64,000 bases of DNA from Sipunculus nudus (taxonomy: Eukaryota; Annelida; Sipuncula; Golfingiida; Sipunculidae): assembly GCA_026874595.1 (NCBI GenBank), contig CM049312.1, positions 56,423,429 through 56,487,428 of the forward strand. Reading direction: 5' to 3'. The position numbers and the translations under genes were made by a program. The notes beneath the pieces were generated by a model. That model saw nothing but the letters and a program-made list of their open reading frames with translations. It searched no databases and was not told the origin of the DNA. Shown piece by piece: positions 10,601 through 22,458 of the stretch; positions within the stretch are counted from its first letter, which is position 1; each line of letters starts with the position of its first letter.

Positions 10601-13600
10601 ACATGGGTCGTATGTTCTTGAAAATAAATCAAGCTTTCATGTTCATACATATTGTGCCGCTAAGTAATTACCCCTCTCTATTCTTTTAAATTACTTTGCC
10701 ATATCAATTAGATCATAAGCATAGCAATAATGCAGGTATGGTCAAATTAAATTTTAATTTTGTAACCTTAAACAAAATTAGTGATTTCAGTCAGTAATGC
10801 AATTTGATGTTGTTTTGATTTGAAGTAAACCTTTTTGAAGGACAATTATCAAAGACAGAAATTTCTACAGATTGCTCTTGGGGCAACATAGATATAGTAT
10901 CACTCTTATTAGAAATATGCACCCACTTTGTTCCCGCTCCATCCTTGGAATGTTTTTAGCAAAATATAATTCAGATACTGGTACCTATTACACATGGATT
11001 ACACTATAATAATTATTGTAATCATGATTAGTTACACTTACAATGTAACAAACCTAGCTATGGATTATGAGATTCACATGCTCCTTAATGCAGGTGACTT
11101 AATCCAAGACTCAAGAGTTTATGCTGGCACTGGTCTGTATAAAGAAATCATATCTCAAATAACTTATCAAAAACAATGCATGTTTAAGCAGGGTTCAATA
11201 ACACTGATAATTAAGTGCTCAACTTTCTGCATTTTCTTGTCATACACACGTATGTGATTTATTATAAGTGATATAATTAAGACGTAGATCTTTCTACAGC
11301 TCATTATGACTCAACAGTAAAGATATAACTCATTTTTTCAAAAGTTGTGAAGGATTACTGAATTTTGAATTATTGGACTGAATTTGAGTAAAGTACCAAA
11401 TTTTTGCACTGAGATATTTTAATATCTATATATCACAAAACATCACACACTTATTAAACATCATACATTCCTTTAAACTGTATGTTTATTTATGCAGTAT
11501 ATTGTCAGATAGATATGCTTAAGACTGTATATACCATACTGGGTGTAGTATGTCTAATACAGCAGTTTTATGCAATTATCATTCTGAACAAAGCAGCCAC
11601 CGTTCTGTTTAACTACAATAAACATCTGTAACACCATGTATGGTACAGAGACTTTCAAGCTACTGGAGCACAAGGAAAAAATATGTGCCTCGCAAATTTT
11701 CCATGACCATGACTGTACAAAATGTATACTTGTACACTGTTACAGGAAAGCGGTTCAACAGCCACAGGTTGGCATTATCAGAAGCTCAAGGGCAAGCTTT
11801 GTAAAAAGAATCGCAGCTTACATGCTTTTATGAGATTCATTACCATTGTGAGATAAGATCTTCCCCTATTTCTTTAGAAAACTATGCAAAAGACCACGTG
11901 ACAGTCTAAAAGTACATGTACTTTATAGGTCCTCTGTACTGAGACACAAAAGGATAAGCAAAAGTGGTGAAGCTGGGTAGAGTACAGGTTCACCTTTACT
12001 TACATGGGACAGAAAGGTTTACTGAAATAAGGTCAGTTGGAGCAATGTATCAGTACGGGCACAAGTGTTTAATCAAATGACATTAACACATCTGTAATAA
12101 TGTAAAATATGTGTTGCAGTACGCTTACACATATATGCACATAGAACATGTGTGACTTTTTTTGTAAATAGTAACCTTTGATTATGGCTCTTTAAAGTAG
12201 ATACAATGTGTGAATAATCTGCAATTATAGTGGTTGCTAAATTGAATTGCTCTGTCCCGTTTTCTAGGCACTTCGGAGGATTGTTATCTCTTTAAGGTTG
12301 ATACTTTTCACCTGTAAACACTGACAAAAAAAGGTTATACTTAAGTATTATCACGCAAATTAAGTTTTAATACTTTGCAGATCGGCCTGGAAAAGCTTAT
12401 CTCCTTTGATTCTCGCTCCGTCTGTGAGGGCCTGTCCAATTCATTAAGCATGCTGTCATACTTTGTAATAATTTGCTTCACTGAAATTTTGAACTCACTT
12501 TTTGACATGAAAGTTACTATACTGTAAAAAGAATGAAGTTTTCAGATATAAACAGCAGGCCTTTTCAGCCTTGTATAACAATCTGAGGGGTAAAAAGAAT
12601 TTTTTAAATGAATTACCCAGATTTCATTCATATGTGCAGAGAGTAAGCCATTATCCTCTGACCATTATCCTCTGAATAGAATATACATATTTGGTGAGCA
12701 TATTACAAATTGAGATTTTTCCTTGAAGTCAGAATGAACATTTTACAATGCTATTAACAAAGAAAAAGGCAGGTCAAAAGGGTGGTTGTCAGATATAAGG
12801 GTTGATCTGCATATAATATTTATTACCCCATATCTGCCTTTACTTAACAGTCTAGTTCTGCTCTCAGATATGATTTAAGGTTTCAAATATACAGTGGATA
12901 ACTTATCCTGTCATGCCGGTAATTTAGTGATTAAATAATAATAGGTTTTTGTTCATCTTACACATGTCAAACTTTCTATGGTACAAATTTAAAATGAAAT
13001 TTCATTATTATTCACCGAATTCATTCTAATTTAGCAACCACTTAAAAATAATTAATTTTTTTAAAGGTCGAGATAATGGAGGAAATATAGAACCCTGTTC
13101 CTGTTTATATATCAGTGTAATTTAGAGGCAGCCACTTTGATGACCTTTAATAAACATACCAATACCAGTACACAGAGTTTTGCGTTTGCTTTTCAATTAC
13201 ATCTGGGTACATTTTATTCCTTTTCCTTCCCTTCCATTTTGAATAAAGACACTATAACTTAAACTATAACACTACTGAGTTTTAACTATTTCAAAAGCTC
13301 ACAGTGCCAATTTTATTCATATAAAATATTGAGGAAACTGGTTATTAATCAACAAAGAGCTCATTTTATTTTTTATTTGAGATTATTCTCAATTATGCTT
13401 TGATACATTTATGCCGTTCATATATTCAAATACACTCTTATTCATATGCTCATACACAGGATAAATGCAACAATGGTCTAATTACTATGACCAGTGGTCT
13501 ACTTATTGCCCTCTGACCGAATGGTATAATATTTTCAAACTGCACAGACATTAAATGTCTGTCAGAAACCGGTACATCATTCTGGTGTGGTGCTGAGCAC

Positions 13601-13636
13601 TAATATAAGCCTTGTCAGCATTAACAGCCTGACAGA
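7608..13636. other. Gene-free AT-rich stretch
   Basis: About 6 kb with no convincing coding region. Open frames here are short, without recognised motifs and not conserved with anything else in the window. A poly-C run lies near 9031-9041. The last part, just below 13637, would be the 3' UTR side of relic ABCC copy A, but no clear end signal can be assigned. Confidence 0.5.
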
Positions 13637-13774
13637 CTACTGGTTGTTGTGGACCATAGATGCGAAGATACTGTTTTCCTGTTGCAGCAGACTTTGGGGC
13701 GTGTCGTGTTCCACGATCTCACCGTCCTTCAGCACAATGATGGTGTCACTGTTCAATATGGTCGCAACACGGTG
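13637..13774 (-). pseudogene. ABCC copy A, last exon (end of NBD2)
   Basis: On the minus strand an AG acceptor (TTTACAG) precedes CACCGTGTTGCG. The exon reads HRVATILNSDTIIVLKDGE, the H-loop and final strands of NBD2, and ends FASMVHNNQ then TAG (13637-13639). It is 138 bp, the same length and phase as the main gene's last exon at 40795-40932, and nearly identical to it. This exon is itself intact. The only matching upstream exon of the same copy (21730-21857) has lost its 5' end and its donor, so I treat copy A as a relic. It could also be an unprocessed fragment of a neighbouring gene cut by rearrangement. Confidence 0.8.
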
Positions 13775-14200
13775 CTGTAAAATAAAAGTATAGTAAATAA
13801 AACTAGGATAAAATCAATAAAATGACCAAGTTTTATTGTCCTGACCTAGACCTTTCTGGGTCACGACCTTGACCTTTCTCCGATGTCCTTGACTCCAAAA
13901 GTCAAAAAGAAACATGTATGACACTCATGCTGAGTGACTGATCACATGGAGGGAGGCAAAGGCCTGTAGCTGAGATAAGACAGAAAGCAGGCCAACAAAG
14001 AAGTTTATTAGACGTAATGATGATAAATTACTGAGGTAAAGAAGTATAACAAGACTGGTCTTTAAGTGTTTTCTCATCTCCAGACTTGTTGAAAGGGCTC
14101 AAGCTACTAAACGTTATTTATCACAGGCAGATGCAGATCACCTATGATAAGATAAGAAATGACATGTAGTTGTCATCTGATAAGGTAGGAATTATCAAAC

Positions 14201-14645
14201 AAGGCCTACAGGCCTAATGCGAACCTGTGCGAAGTTTGGGAGTATGAATGGAGGTTTATTTTTAAAATTTTATATTGATCCTCTTACGCCTGCATATGTA
14301 CCTTAGTCATTATGATTTCAGCAAAATGGACGTTTCGGACTTTCACGTTTCGGACTAGGCCATTTTAAAACTAGGATGTATCAGTCAGGATTTGGATATG
14401 TTCTTTTTGCCAGGGAGGATTACTGGAACAGATGAACGGACAATTTGGCATCATGGTTTCGCAGAAAAACATTTTTAAAAATGTTTTTTAGACTTTTCCT
14501 ATAAAATCTAAATGCAGTTAGCCAAGAAAAAAGCAAAATCCAATAGATTTTTTTAAATGACAAAGTTTTTGCTTGCCCTTTTTGAGTAAGCTATGACGCA
14601 CGACGGACAACCCGACACCATAGCATAAGCTCACAGATACGCTAA
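14201..14645 (+). repeat. Repeat family R, copy R1 (short)
   Basis: Starts with the palindrome AGGCCTACAGGCCT followed by AATGCGAACCTGTGC, and ends ACACCATAGCATAAGCTCACAG...GCTAA. The two ends carry the inverted motif GCGAACCTGTG / CACAGNNNCGC that marks this family. At 445 bp it lacks most of the interior seen in R3-R5. It lies in the intron of copy A. Confidence 0.65.
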
Positions 14646-15520
14646 AAATGCAAACCAAGTTCTTACAAACAGGCGAAACAGGTTTCACTCGGCCTTATCT
14701 GGGAATTCTGCGTCTAGACGTAGTGTCCAGACGTCTAGATGATGTTAGGTCTAGACACATCGTCTAGACACAAGACAGGGCCAGGTCAGTTGCCATGGTG
14801 ATGTCTGGACCTCATCTGGTTGAACTGAGTAACCTCTTGTCTTGGCATGTTGTATAATGGCATGTTGTCAAATCTGTTTTCAAACACTGAAAGCCTTTTT
14901 CAATTGGCTACACTGCTTTTTTTAAGCTGCATTTACCCAATCTATTCTTATAAAACTGGCAGAACCCTACCACAGAATAATTCTTGTAAAGTTTTAACCA
15001 ATCAGCTTAACAGTTTCATCATAAAACAGTGTATAAGCTAGAAAATTCTAAAATAACATTTTCCCTTTAAAAAAAAAAAAGATCAATGTAGATGGTGCCA
15101 CCAAAACCACAATTTCAGAAATGACTTACGTGACAAACATTGGCATAAAATTTGGTGATGATAGCTCCACCAGTTTCTGAGATTTTAATTTTAGGGTGCT
15201 TTCTTGGACAGATGACTAAGTTCAACCTCCTGTGACTTGGCCAAAAATCTCCAAACTTGAACAATTCAAACAAACTTGAGAGAAATTTTTCCCGGGATTA
15301 TTTCTGTGAAATATTAGACAATTTAGCTGAACAGTTTAGGAGAAGAAGATTTTTAAAGCTTTTTTTTTTAGCTTTTTCCCTATAAATCTAAGAAAATGAA
15401 GTAAGAAAAAAATAAACAAAATCCGATGGAGTTTTTCAGAAGATAATTTGCAAAAAAATGATGATGCTAGCTCCTGCAGTTTTTTAAATACCTATGGTTA
15501 ACATACAGATGACACACGAT

Positions 15521-18412
15521 CAGTGACCAAAAATTAATATTGGCTGAACTAAGAAGATTTTATGAAAATAAATATAAGAGTAATAACTGTCTATCTAAGG
15601 AAGAGTGTCATGAATTGTTATCAAGTATGAACATCCCAAAATTAACTCCAGATGAGGCAGCCAGCTGCGAGGGTCCTGTCTCGCAAAACGAGATTTTACA
15701 TGTTCTTAAGCAAATGAAAAATAATAAATCTCCTGGAAACGATGGACTACCGAAAGAGTTCTACTTGAAATTCTTTGATTTGATCGGTAGTGATTTAGTT
15801 CTATGCTTAAATAAATGTTTTAAGGAAGGGAAACTCACTCCTTGTCAAAGGCAAGCAGTTGTGACCTTAATTGAAAAAACAGGTAAAGATAATCGCTTAC
15901 TATCATCTTGGAGACCTATAAGTTTGGTCAATGTAGACTGTAAAATAATAAGTAAAGTTATGGCGAACCGTATCAGAGCAGTTCTCCCTAATATAATAAA
16001 TACGGATCAGACAGCCTTTGTGCCCGGTCGGAATATAAATGAAACAAATAGAATAATTAGTGATATTGTTAACTACTGTTTCCAAGAAAATAAGCCACAT
16101 ATACTGTTCGCAGTGGATTTTGCAGCTGCATTTGATTCGATTGGTCATAATTATTTGTTCAGTGTGTTAGAAAAGTTTGGCTTTGGAGAAAGTTTTATCG
16201 GATGGGTCAAACTCCTCCACACAGATATTCAAAGCTGTATTATAAATAACGGTTATACAACAGGTTACATAAAAGTGGCAAAGGGGACTAGACAAGGGGA
16301 TCCTCTAGCGCCGTACCTGTTTGTATTAGCTATTGAAATATTGGCAATAATGGTACGCCAATCTGTTGATATAAAAGGAATTACTATTAACGGGAACGAG
16401 ATAAAACAATGTATATTTGCGGATGATACCACGTATTTTCTAAAAGACATAAATTCCATGAATGTTTTATGTACTGTTTTGAAGAAATTCACGAGATTAT
16501 CATCAGTCCAAGTGAATCAGGATAAATGTGAAGCCGCATGGATGGCAAAGTATGATATTAATGAAACCTTAGACGGTTTCAAATGGGTTGACTTGACAAC
16601 AGATGCATTGAAAATCCTTGGATTATGGTATACTTATGACAAGAACTTATCGAACATGTTAAATTTCAATAGAGTGCTTGGAAAAATGAGAACACTTCTA
16701 AACATATGGAAACAACGTTCCTTGACTATATTTGGTAGAAATACGATTTTAAAGTCTTTAGGAATTTCAAAACTTACTTATATAACCAATGTTTTAGAAC
16801 CACCGAAAGAATTCATCAAATCAGTAAAAGACGTGATGACAGAATTTATATGGAACGGGAGAAAACCAAAAATAAAATATAATGTCATGATTAGTGGTTA
16901 TGATAATGGGGGTATCAGGATGCCTGATCTTGAAACGACCATAGAAACACAAAGATTAATGTGGATTAAGAAAATCATTTCTGAGAATACCGAAAAATAC
17001 TGTGTAATACCTAACTTTTATTTAAAAGCGTTTGGTGGCATAAGAAATATTAGTAGTAATACTGACCCTGTAGTATTCAGAGGAGGACTACCGGATTTTT
17101 ATAGGCGCAGTTTTCACATATGGCAGTCCTTTACCTCAGGAGAACCTGTTCTGGTTAAAACTGTTTTATCACAACAACTCTGGAATAATAAATATATTAA
17201 GATCGGAGGCAAGTCGGTTTATTTTCGATATTTTGATGAACTGGGTATAAAATATATATATGATTTGTATAATACAAGTGGTGAAAAAAGGAAATTAAGT
17301 GAAATCATGTCGAAGGACCGTAGAAATTATTGTAACTTTTACATACACTGGATGGCATTGCGAAAAGCTATCCCCAAAAAATGGGTGAATATGATTGATG
17401 ACCAAGGTATAACATCTAGGGATATGTTAGTACAAGAGCGTAATGTAATTGCTTTCAAAGATGTTATTTTAGATTTGAAGAACGTTTCATTCAGGAGTAT
17501 ATACGACAGAATTTTAACGAAGATAGTTTCAGTACCTACAAATGGAGAAAAACTGCTAAACAAATACGATTTTTTTAATTTGCAACAGGCTGTTGCTCTT
17601 GTTTACAGAACAACCTTGGACATGTACCTCAGACAGTTTCAATTCAGATTTCTACATAATATACTTGCAGTAAATGTGAATCTATTTAAATGGAACATCG
17701 TTAATACAAAGAGGTGTTCTTATTGTTTTATTTCCAATGAATCTGTTCATCACTTATTCTGTGAGTGTCATATATCAGTCACGTTTTATTTAAGAATAAA
17801 GTATTGGGCTGAAAAGGGAAAAATAACAATGCCAGTTCTAAGCCCAAAAATAATGTATATGGGTGTAGGTGAAGCTGAACACCAGAACATTATAAATTTA
17901 ATTTTGTTGTTGTACAAATTCATTGTCTTTAGTAATAGATTAAACTTGGTGCCTCCATCATTGAACTTATTCATAAAAAAACTCATTAATATTGAGTGCC
18001 TGGAAAGTAAAGTCGCTCAAAAAGCTAATAAATATGTTTTACATGAGAAAAAATGGAAACCGATACTCCCGCTTATTGGGAAAAAGGGCTTTAACTAAAT
18101 ATTTTTTATCCATGTACCCTAATTTATGTCAAACTTCACTAGAACACGTGATTATATAGCCTCTTCTATTATAATTCATAACTTCTGACAGACATGTTAC
18201 CTACCTAAGTCATGGTTAAATTTGAGGTTTCTGGAATCATATACATAAGTAGTTAAGATGTGAATGTTTTTTGTAACTTACATATTTTGTATATTTTGTA
18301 TTTGTAAATATTGTGATCTGAAATGTAACCTTGTGATTTCTTTTTAATGATGTCGATGATGACAGAAAGGTCTTGAAAAAAATAAAATCAATATTCTGAG
18401 ACATCATAAGAG

Positions 18413-18448
<36 letters not shown>
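15521..18448 (+). mobile_element. 5'-truncated Tx1/L1-like LINE with poly(A) tail
   Basis: A LINE inserted into repeat R2. It lacks ORF1 and the endonuclease part of ORF2, keeps an uninterrupted RT-to-C-terminus frame, and ends with AATAAA (18381-18386) and a 36-nt A run (18413-18448). Candidate target-site duplication: GACACACGAT (15511-15520) and GACGCACGAA (18450-18459), 8 of 10 matching. The intact frame and long tail suggest a recent insertion, clearly younger than the broken LINEs at 31045-35560 and 37131-38953. Confidence 0.85.
15540..18098 (+). CDS. LINE ORF2 fragment: reverse transcriptase and C-terminal domain
   Basis: An 852-codon open frame without an ATG at its start (opens at TTG), as expected for a 5' truncation inside ORF2. 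Non-LTR reverse transcriptase blocks: NNKSPGNDGLPKEFY (about residue 62), LIEKTGKDNRLLSSWRPISL, FAVDFAAAFDSI (motif A), KGTRQGDPLAPYLF (motif B) and FADD at residues 293-296 (motif C, catalytic). The C-terminal third contains a Cys/His knuckle, CSYCFISNESVHHLFC, at about residues 726-741, as in L1/Tx1-type ORF2. Missing: the endonuclease. The frame has no stops, but without a promoter or full ORF2 it is not an autonomous element. Confidence 0.9.
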   Translation: MAELRRFYENKYKSNNCLSKEECHELLSSMNIPKLTPDEAASCEGPVSQNEILHVLKQMKNNKSPGNDGLPKEFYLKFFDLIGSDLVLCLNKCFKEGKLTPCQRQAVVTLIEKTGKDNRLLSSWRPISLVNVDCKIISKVMANRIRAVLPNIINTDQTAFVPGRNINETNRIISDIVNYCFQENKPHILFAVDFAAAFDSIGHNYLFSVLEKFGFGESFIGWVKLLHTDIQSCIINNGYTTGYIKVAKGTRQGDPLAPYLFVLAIEILAIMVRQSVDIKGITINGNEIKQCIFADDTTYFLKDINSMNVLCTVLKKFTRLSSVQVNQDKCEAAWMAKYDINETLDGFKWVDLTTDALKILGLWYTYDKNLSNMLNFNRVLGKMRTLLNIWKQRSLTIFGRNTILKSLGISKLTYITNVLEPPKEFIKSVKDVMTEFIWNGRKPKIKYNVMISGYDNGGIRMPDLETTIETQRLMWIKKIISENTEKYCVIPNFYLKAFGGIRNISSNTDPVVFRGGLPDFYRRSFHIWQSFTSGEPVLVKTVLSQQLWNNKYIKIGGKSVYFRYFDELGIKYIYDLYNTSGEKRKLSEIMSKDRRNYCNFYIHWMALRKAIPKKWVNMIDDQGITSRDMLVQERNVIAFKDVILDLKNVSFRSIYDRILTKIVSVPTNGEKLLNKYDFFNLQQAVALVYRTTLDMYLRQFQFRFLHNILAVNVNLFKWNIVNTKRCSYCFISNESVHHLFCECHISVTFYLRIKYWAEKGKITMPVLSPKIMYMGVGEAEHQNIINLILLLYKFIVFSNRLNLVPPSLNLFIKKLINIECLESKVAQKANKYVLHEKKWKPILPLIGKKGFN

Positions 18449-18449
<1 letters not shown>

Positions 18450-18617
18450 GACGCACGAAAGCACAATGCACGGACACTAGACCGACGCCGCTGCACCATC
18501 GTATAAGCTCACAGGTTCGCTAAAACGAAACAGGCGTATGCAGTTGTTCAGTTAGAACATATTTTAGGAAGCATATTTATCTGTAATGAAAATAATATTT
18601 GCAGGAAGTTCTTGTAC

Positions 18618-20708
18618 AAGGCCTATAGGCCTTATGTGAACCTGTGCAATGGCATTTACACCTGGTATAATGCTTCAATGCTGGACCATAACTTTTCTAG
18701 TACATGTGTATTATGTACATGCACAAGGCATATTCTAAACATTTGAACAAGAACTAATTACACACACACAAACACAACAAAAATATGATTGAAGGTGGCG
18801 CCACGACTAAGCTATCTGAGATGTATACATATGCCCAATTTCAGGCTGTTAAATCAAACCCCTCCTGAGACATAAGCAGGGACATACACAGTGCAAAAAT
18901 TATTGAAGGTGGCCCCACCAGTCTTGCATACAACAAAGCCATTTGAGGTGTAAATATGCAAAATTTAAGGCTGATATATCAAACTTCTTGAGACATAAGA
19001 AGGGATATACACAGTGCAAAAAAAAGTGAAGGTGGGGCCGCCAGTCTTGTGAACGAGAAAGCCATCAAAGTTGAGTCATGTGCACTGGGCTAACCAGGCT
19101 AAGGTGAGAAAGGCAGTTGCCCTGAGTTAACTGTAACAAACTGCTGGCTCCAGCTACTGCACAGAGTGAACTCTTGACCTGCACCTGGCTAGACTGAGTG
19201 AAATTTCGACCTGTGCATGGCTTCATTGAGTGACCTTTTGACCTGTTGCATAACCTGACCCAGTTGGCAGTCTGCCAAAGCTATAAATAGATCTAGACTT
19301 ACCTTTGGCTTGTTGCCAAATCTGCAATAGTTGGCAGTCTGCAAAGCTATTTATAGATACAAACTCAACCTTGGCCTGTAGGTTAATCTGTTTACACATA
19401 CTGAAAGACTTTGGCTTTCAGACAATGTTTTTTCAATCTGACATATCCTTAAGATATTTTTTATGAAAATGTTTAGAATAATAAAAGATGTAGTCCTTTC
19501 ATTTTTAAAGGTCTAATAATTCTGTCAACAATCATTTAAGTGAATCATTTTTGTGCAATGTTACAGAAGTTAAACAACAGTTTTTGGAGAATTAGACTAT
19601 TGCAGCCCTCAGTTTGAAAAAGGTTTACTAATGGCCAGAAGACTAACTTCTAAAATCAAGAAACCCAATCTATTCTTATACGATTGAAAGAACCCTACCC
19701 TAGGATAATACTTGAGAAAAATTAAACTATCCAGCAATTTTTAAACTGAAAGAGGTTAAAATTATGAGTTTTTTGTCTGTAAAAAATCAGGTCAATGTAG
19801 GTGCAACCACAAAAACTGCAATTTCATATATGATTCATATGACCAGCATTTGCACAGAACTTGGTGATACTAGCTCCTGTCATTTCTTAGATTGTTATGT
19901 CAGTGTGCTTACTTGGCCAAATGACTGCGTTCAAAGTCCTATTACCTGGCCAAAATTCATCAAACCCAAACCATTTGATCAAACTTGAGAGAGCTTATAT
20001 CTGGAATTTTTTTCTGTGAAATATTGAACAATATGGTTAAATGATTTGAGAAAAGAAGATTTTCAAGGTTATTTAGCATTTCCCTTAAAAAGTAAGTTAA
20101 TGCAAGAGGCACCACAAAACACTCAATCCCACAACATTTGATATGTGACAGATTTTTACCTAAAATTTGGGGATACTAGCTTTCACTATTACTGAGAAAT
20201 CATGAGTTAATGTACTGATAAAAGATGACCCTCGTACAGAAAAGGTCAATGTTGGTGACACCACCAGTACCACAAATCCATATATGAGTCATGTGACAAA
20301 CATATGCATAAGATTTGGTGAAGAGAGCTCCAGGCGTTTCTGATATTGTAATCCTCTATCCTTTTTTGGCCAAAAAGTTCAGCTTCCCTCACCTCGACCA
20401 AAATTTATCGAACTGGAACCATTCGAACAAACTTAAGATTATTTCTGTAAAAAATTGAACAATTTGGCTGTAAAATTTCGGAGGAGAAGATTTTATAGAT
20501 TTTTCCTTAAAAAATCTAGGTAAATGCAGATAGCCAAAAAATGAGCAAAGTCCGATAGGGTTTTTTTCGATGACTGATTTTATTGCATAAAGTTTGGTGA
20601 TGCTAGCTCCTGCCGTTTTCAAGATGGTATGGGTTAACATACAGATGCTGGATGACTCACACGACCGATGGTGCCGCACCATTGCAAAAGCTCACAGCTT
20701 TGCTATTT
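18618..20708 (+). repeat. Repeat family R, copy R3
   Basis: Begins AAGGCCTATAGGCCTT then ATGTGAACCTGTGCAATGG, and ends CACCATTGCAAAAGCTCACAGCTTTGC. The interior carries several approximate 150-350-bp units, each containing a 'ggtg(g)cgccac'-type core followed by 'cataaaatttggtgatgctagctcc' and 'gaacaatttggctg' text (about 19780-20050, 20090-20230, 20240-20540). About 2.1 kb. No protein-coding capacity was recognised. Confidence 0.7.
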
Positions 20709-20751
20709 AAAGGTCAAACTGAACTATAATGACTTAGATCTACGGATCTTA

Positions 20752-20960
20752 TTTTTTAGGAGCATGTTGGCATATTGGTTAGTGCCCTGGACTTAGGTTG
20801 TGGGTGTGCGTCCCGATCTGATGGCATTCCATGCTAAGAAACCTGGCCAAAGTCTTCACCACAAGGGTAAGACCTCTCTTCCCAGGGTGAATGGGCACTT
20901 GTGAAGCATGGGAAGAAGGCAAATGTAGAACTTCTTAGCGCCGTGAAAAATTCTTTCCTG
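20752..20960 (+). mobile_element. Possible tRNA-derived SINE
   Basis: The segment begins with an A-box-like TGGCATATTGGTTAGTGC. About 40 bp later a degenerate B-box-like GCGTCCCGATC follows, then a non-tRNA body ('agcgccgtgaaaaattctttcctg'). Spacing fits a Pol III promoter of a tRNA-derived SINE. The B box is poor and no target-site duplication was found, so this is tentative. Confidence 0.4.
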
Positions 20961-21729
20961 AAAATTTGGGGCTGAGTGTCAGAATAACTAAGCTTTTAAT
21001 GAGATCTACAAGTTTTAGTCAAAGGGGATTTCCCTGTGTGTGACATCACTGCAGAGTTGACAGTGCTCATAGATGTGCCAACAGTTTTTGAACAAATCAC
21101 ACAGCATTATGTTTTAAGTGGAAAATAAACAGAAAAAATGTTTATCCTCCAGGAATTGGTTCATTTTATGTAAATATCTATATTTATTTTCTTTTCATAG
21201 GCAATTGTGTTATATAATAATATAAAGAAATTAGGAATTGGAATATGTTTGCTTGATGTGAACCTAGTAAGAGTCTACTAGGCAAATACATGTAAGTAAC
21301 AACTTTGAGGATATATCAACTTATTTACAGTACATAGCATTATCCAAAACTTCATACTTCTTGCATATCAAGTTCTCTTATTTCAGCATGGTCAATTAAC
21401 CTATTTGTTGCACAATTATTACTGTAACATTAAACAGGACCTTCATTTGTTTCGGTTTGTGACCTTGCAGTACCACAGATCTGAGGGAAATGCAATTTCA
21501 TATATCCCTGCTGAATCCCAACTCATATTTCCCCTAATCCTCAATGTCCCTGCTACAAGAGATCACTCAGAATGGGCACAGGTGAAATATGTATATGTAA
21601 GCACACCCATTCAGAAAACCACATAAAAAGTTTATTAAATAGTAGATGTTTTAAGCCATCAAATTATGTGCAAAACCAATTTTAGAGTCAGTAGTTGATG
21701 GCAAAGGCATATTGTAAGTTGCAACTTAG
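20961..21729. other. Remaining intron of relic ABCC copy A
   Basis: AT-rich sequence without recognised genes between the putative SINE and the truncated copy A exon. A 73-codon plus-strand frame at 21405-21626 has no recognisable motif and is probably random. Confidence 0.5.
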
Positions 21730-21857
21730 GGCAATCGTAAGAATAATTCTGTCATGAAATGCAGACTTGATGACCTCTTGGATGACCTGATCTGTCTCCA
21801 AGTCAATGGATGCTGTGGCTTCATCCATTATCAGGATGCGAGAATTACGTAGAAAAG
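21730..21857 (-). pseudogene. ABCC copy A, truncated Walker B exon of NBD2
   Basis: Minus strand reads [20 protein letters not shown] and on to LTIA, the Walker B / D-loop exon of NBD2, matching 41250-41396. The first about 19 bp of the exon (coding LFCLARAF in the main gene) are gone. They are replaced by CTATATATAG, the 10-bp palindrome at which the left arm of the inverted repeat starts. The donor that reads GTGAGT in the main copy reads CTAAGT here, so the exon could not be spliced normally. It has no internal stop. Confidence 0.85.
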
Positions 21858-22458
21858 CTATATATAGAATCAACGTAATTTTCTGGCTTTTTCTACTTAG
21901 ATATTAATGCACTGTAGGTAATTCCTGTTCTTAAAACGTTCTTCCTGTATGAGCTTGTTAGTCCCTATCTTTTGAGGGAGAACTACTAAAAAAAGTCCGC
22001 GTCTGACCCTCCGTCCGTCCTTCCTTTCGAAAGTCCCGCCAATTCTTTTTCCACATCTCTCTATGACCCTAACACCTTTCTTCATCAAATTTTACACACT
22101 TACTCAGCACATGACTGACATGTAGTTTTTCACTTTCCTTAAGATAAGACGGTCAATAAGAACATTTTATGTTCGCCATATCTTTAAACCTGCAGGTTGT
22201 GCGAACTCTGTTTAAGGATTTTCGGCATAAAATGTTACAGCAATATTTCTTGGCCGCAACCATGACATTAAATTATTTATTCAAATCTGTAAAGTTTACA
22301 GATTACATCCGCCATCGCTTCTCGTTATCCGCAAGGTCATCTGCATAACTAATCATGCATTTTTTTTAGCATAACTGTCTGAGTGAAAGTCATAGTCCTT
22401 TGTCTCTCGTGCCTCATCCAACCAGCATTGTGTAAACTTGATTTGAAAAGGAAATTTT

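Larger units (their letters stand above)
14690..18522 (+). repeat. Repeat family R, copy R2, split by a LINE
   Basis: Interior motifs shared with R3 and R5 (GATGGTGCCACCAAAACC, FGDD-type non-coding text, 'ctccaccagtttctgag') run to about 15520, then resume at 18449 and end CATCGTATAAGCTCACAGGTTCGCTAA. The gap is filled by the LINE at 15521-18448. The left edge is uncertain. Positions 14711-14775 hold a cluster of GTCTAGAC motifs not seen in the other copies. Confidence 0.55.
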
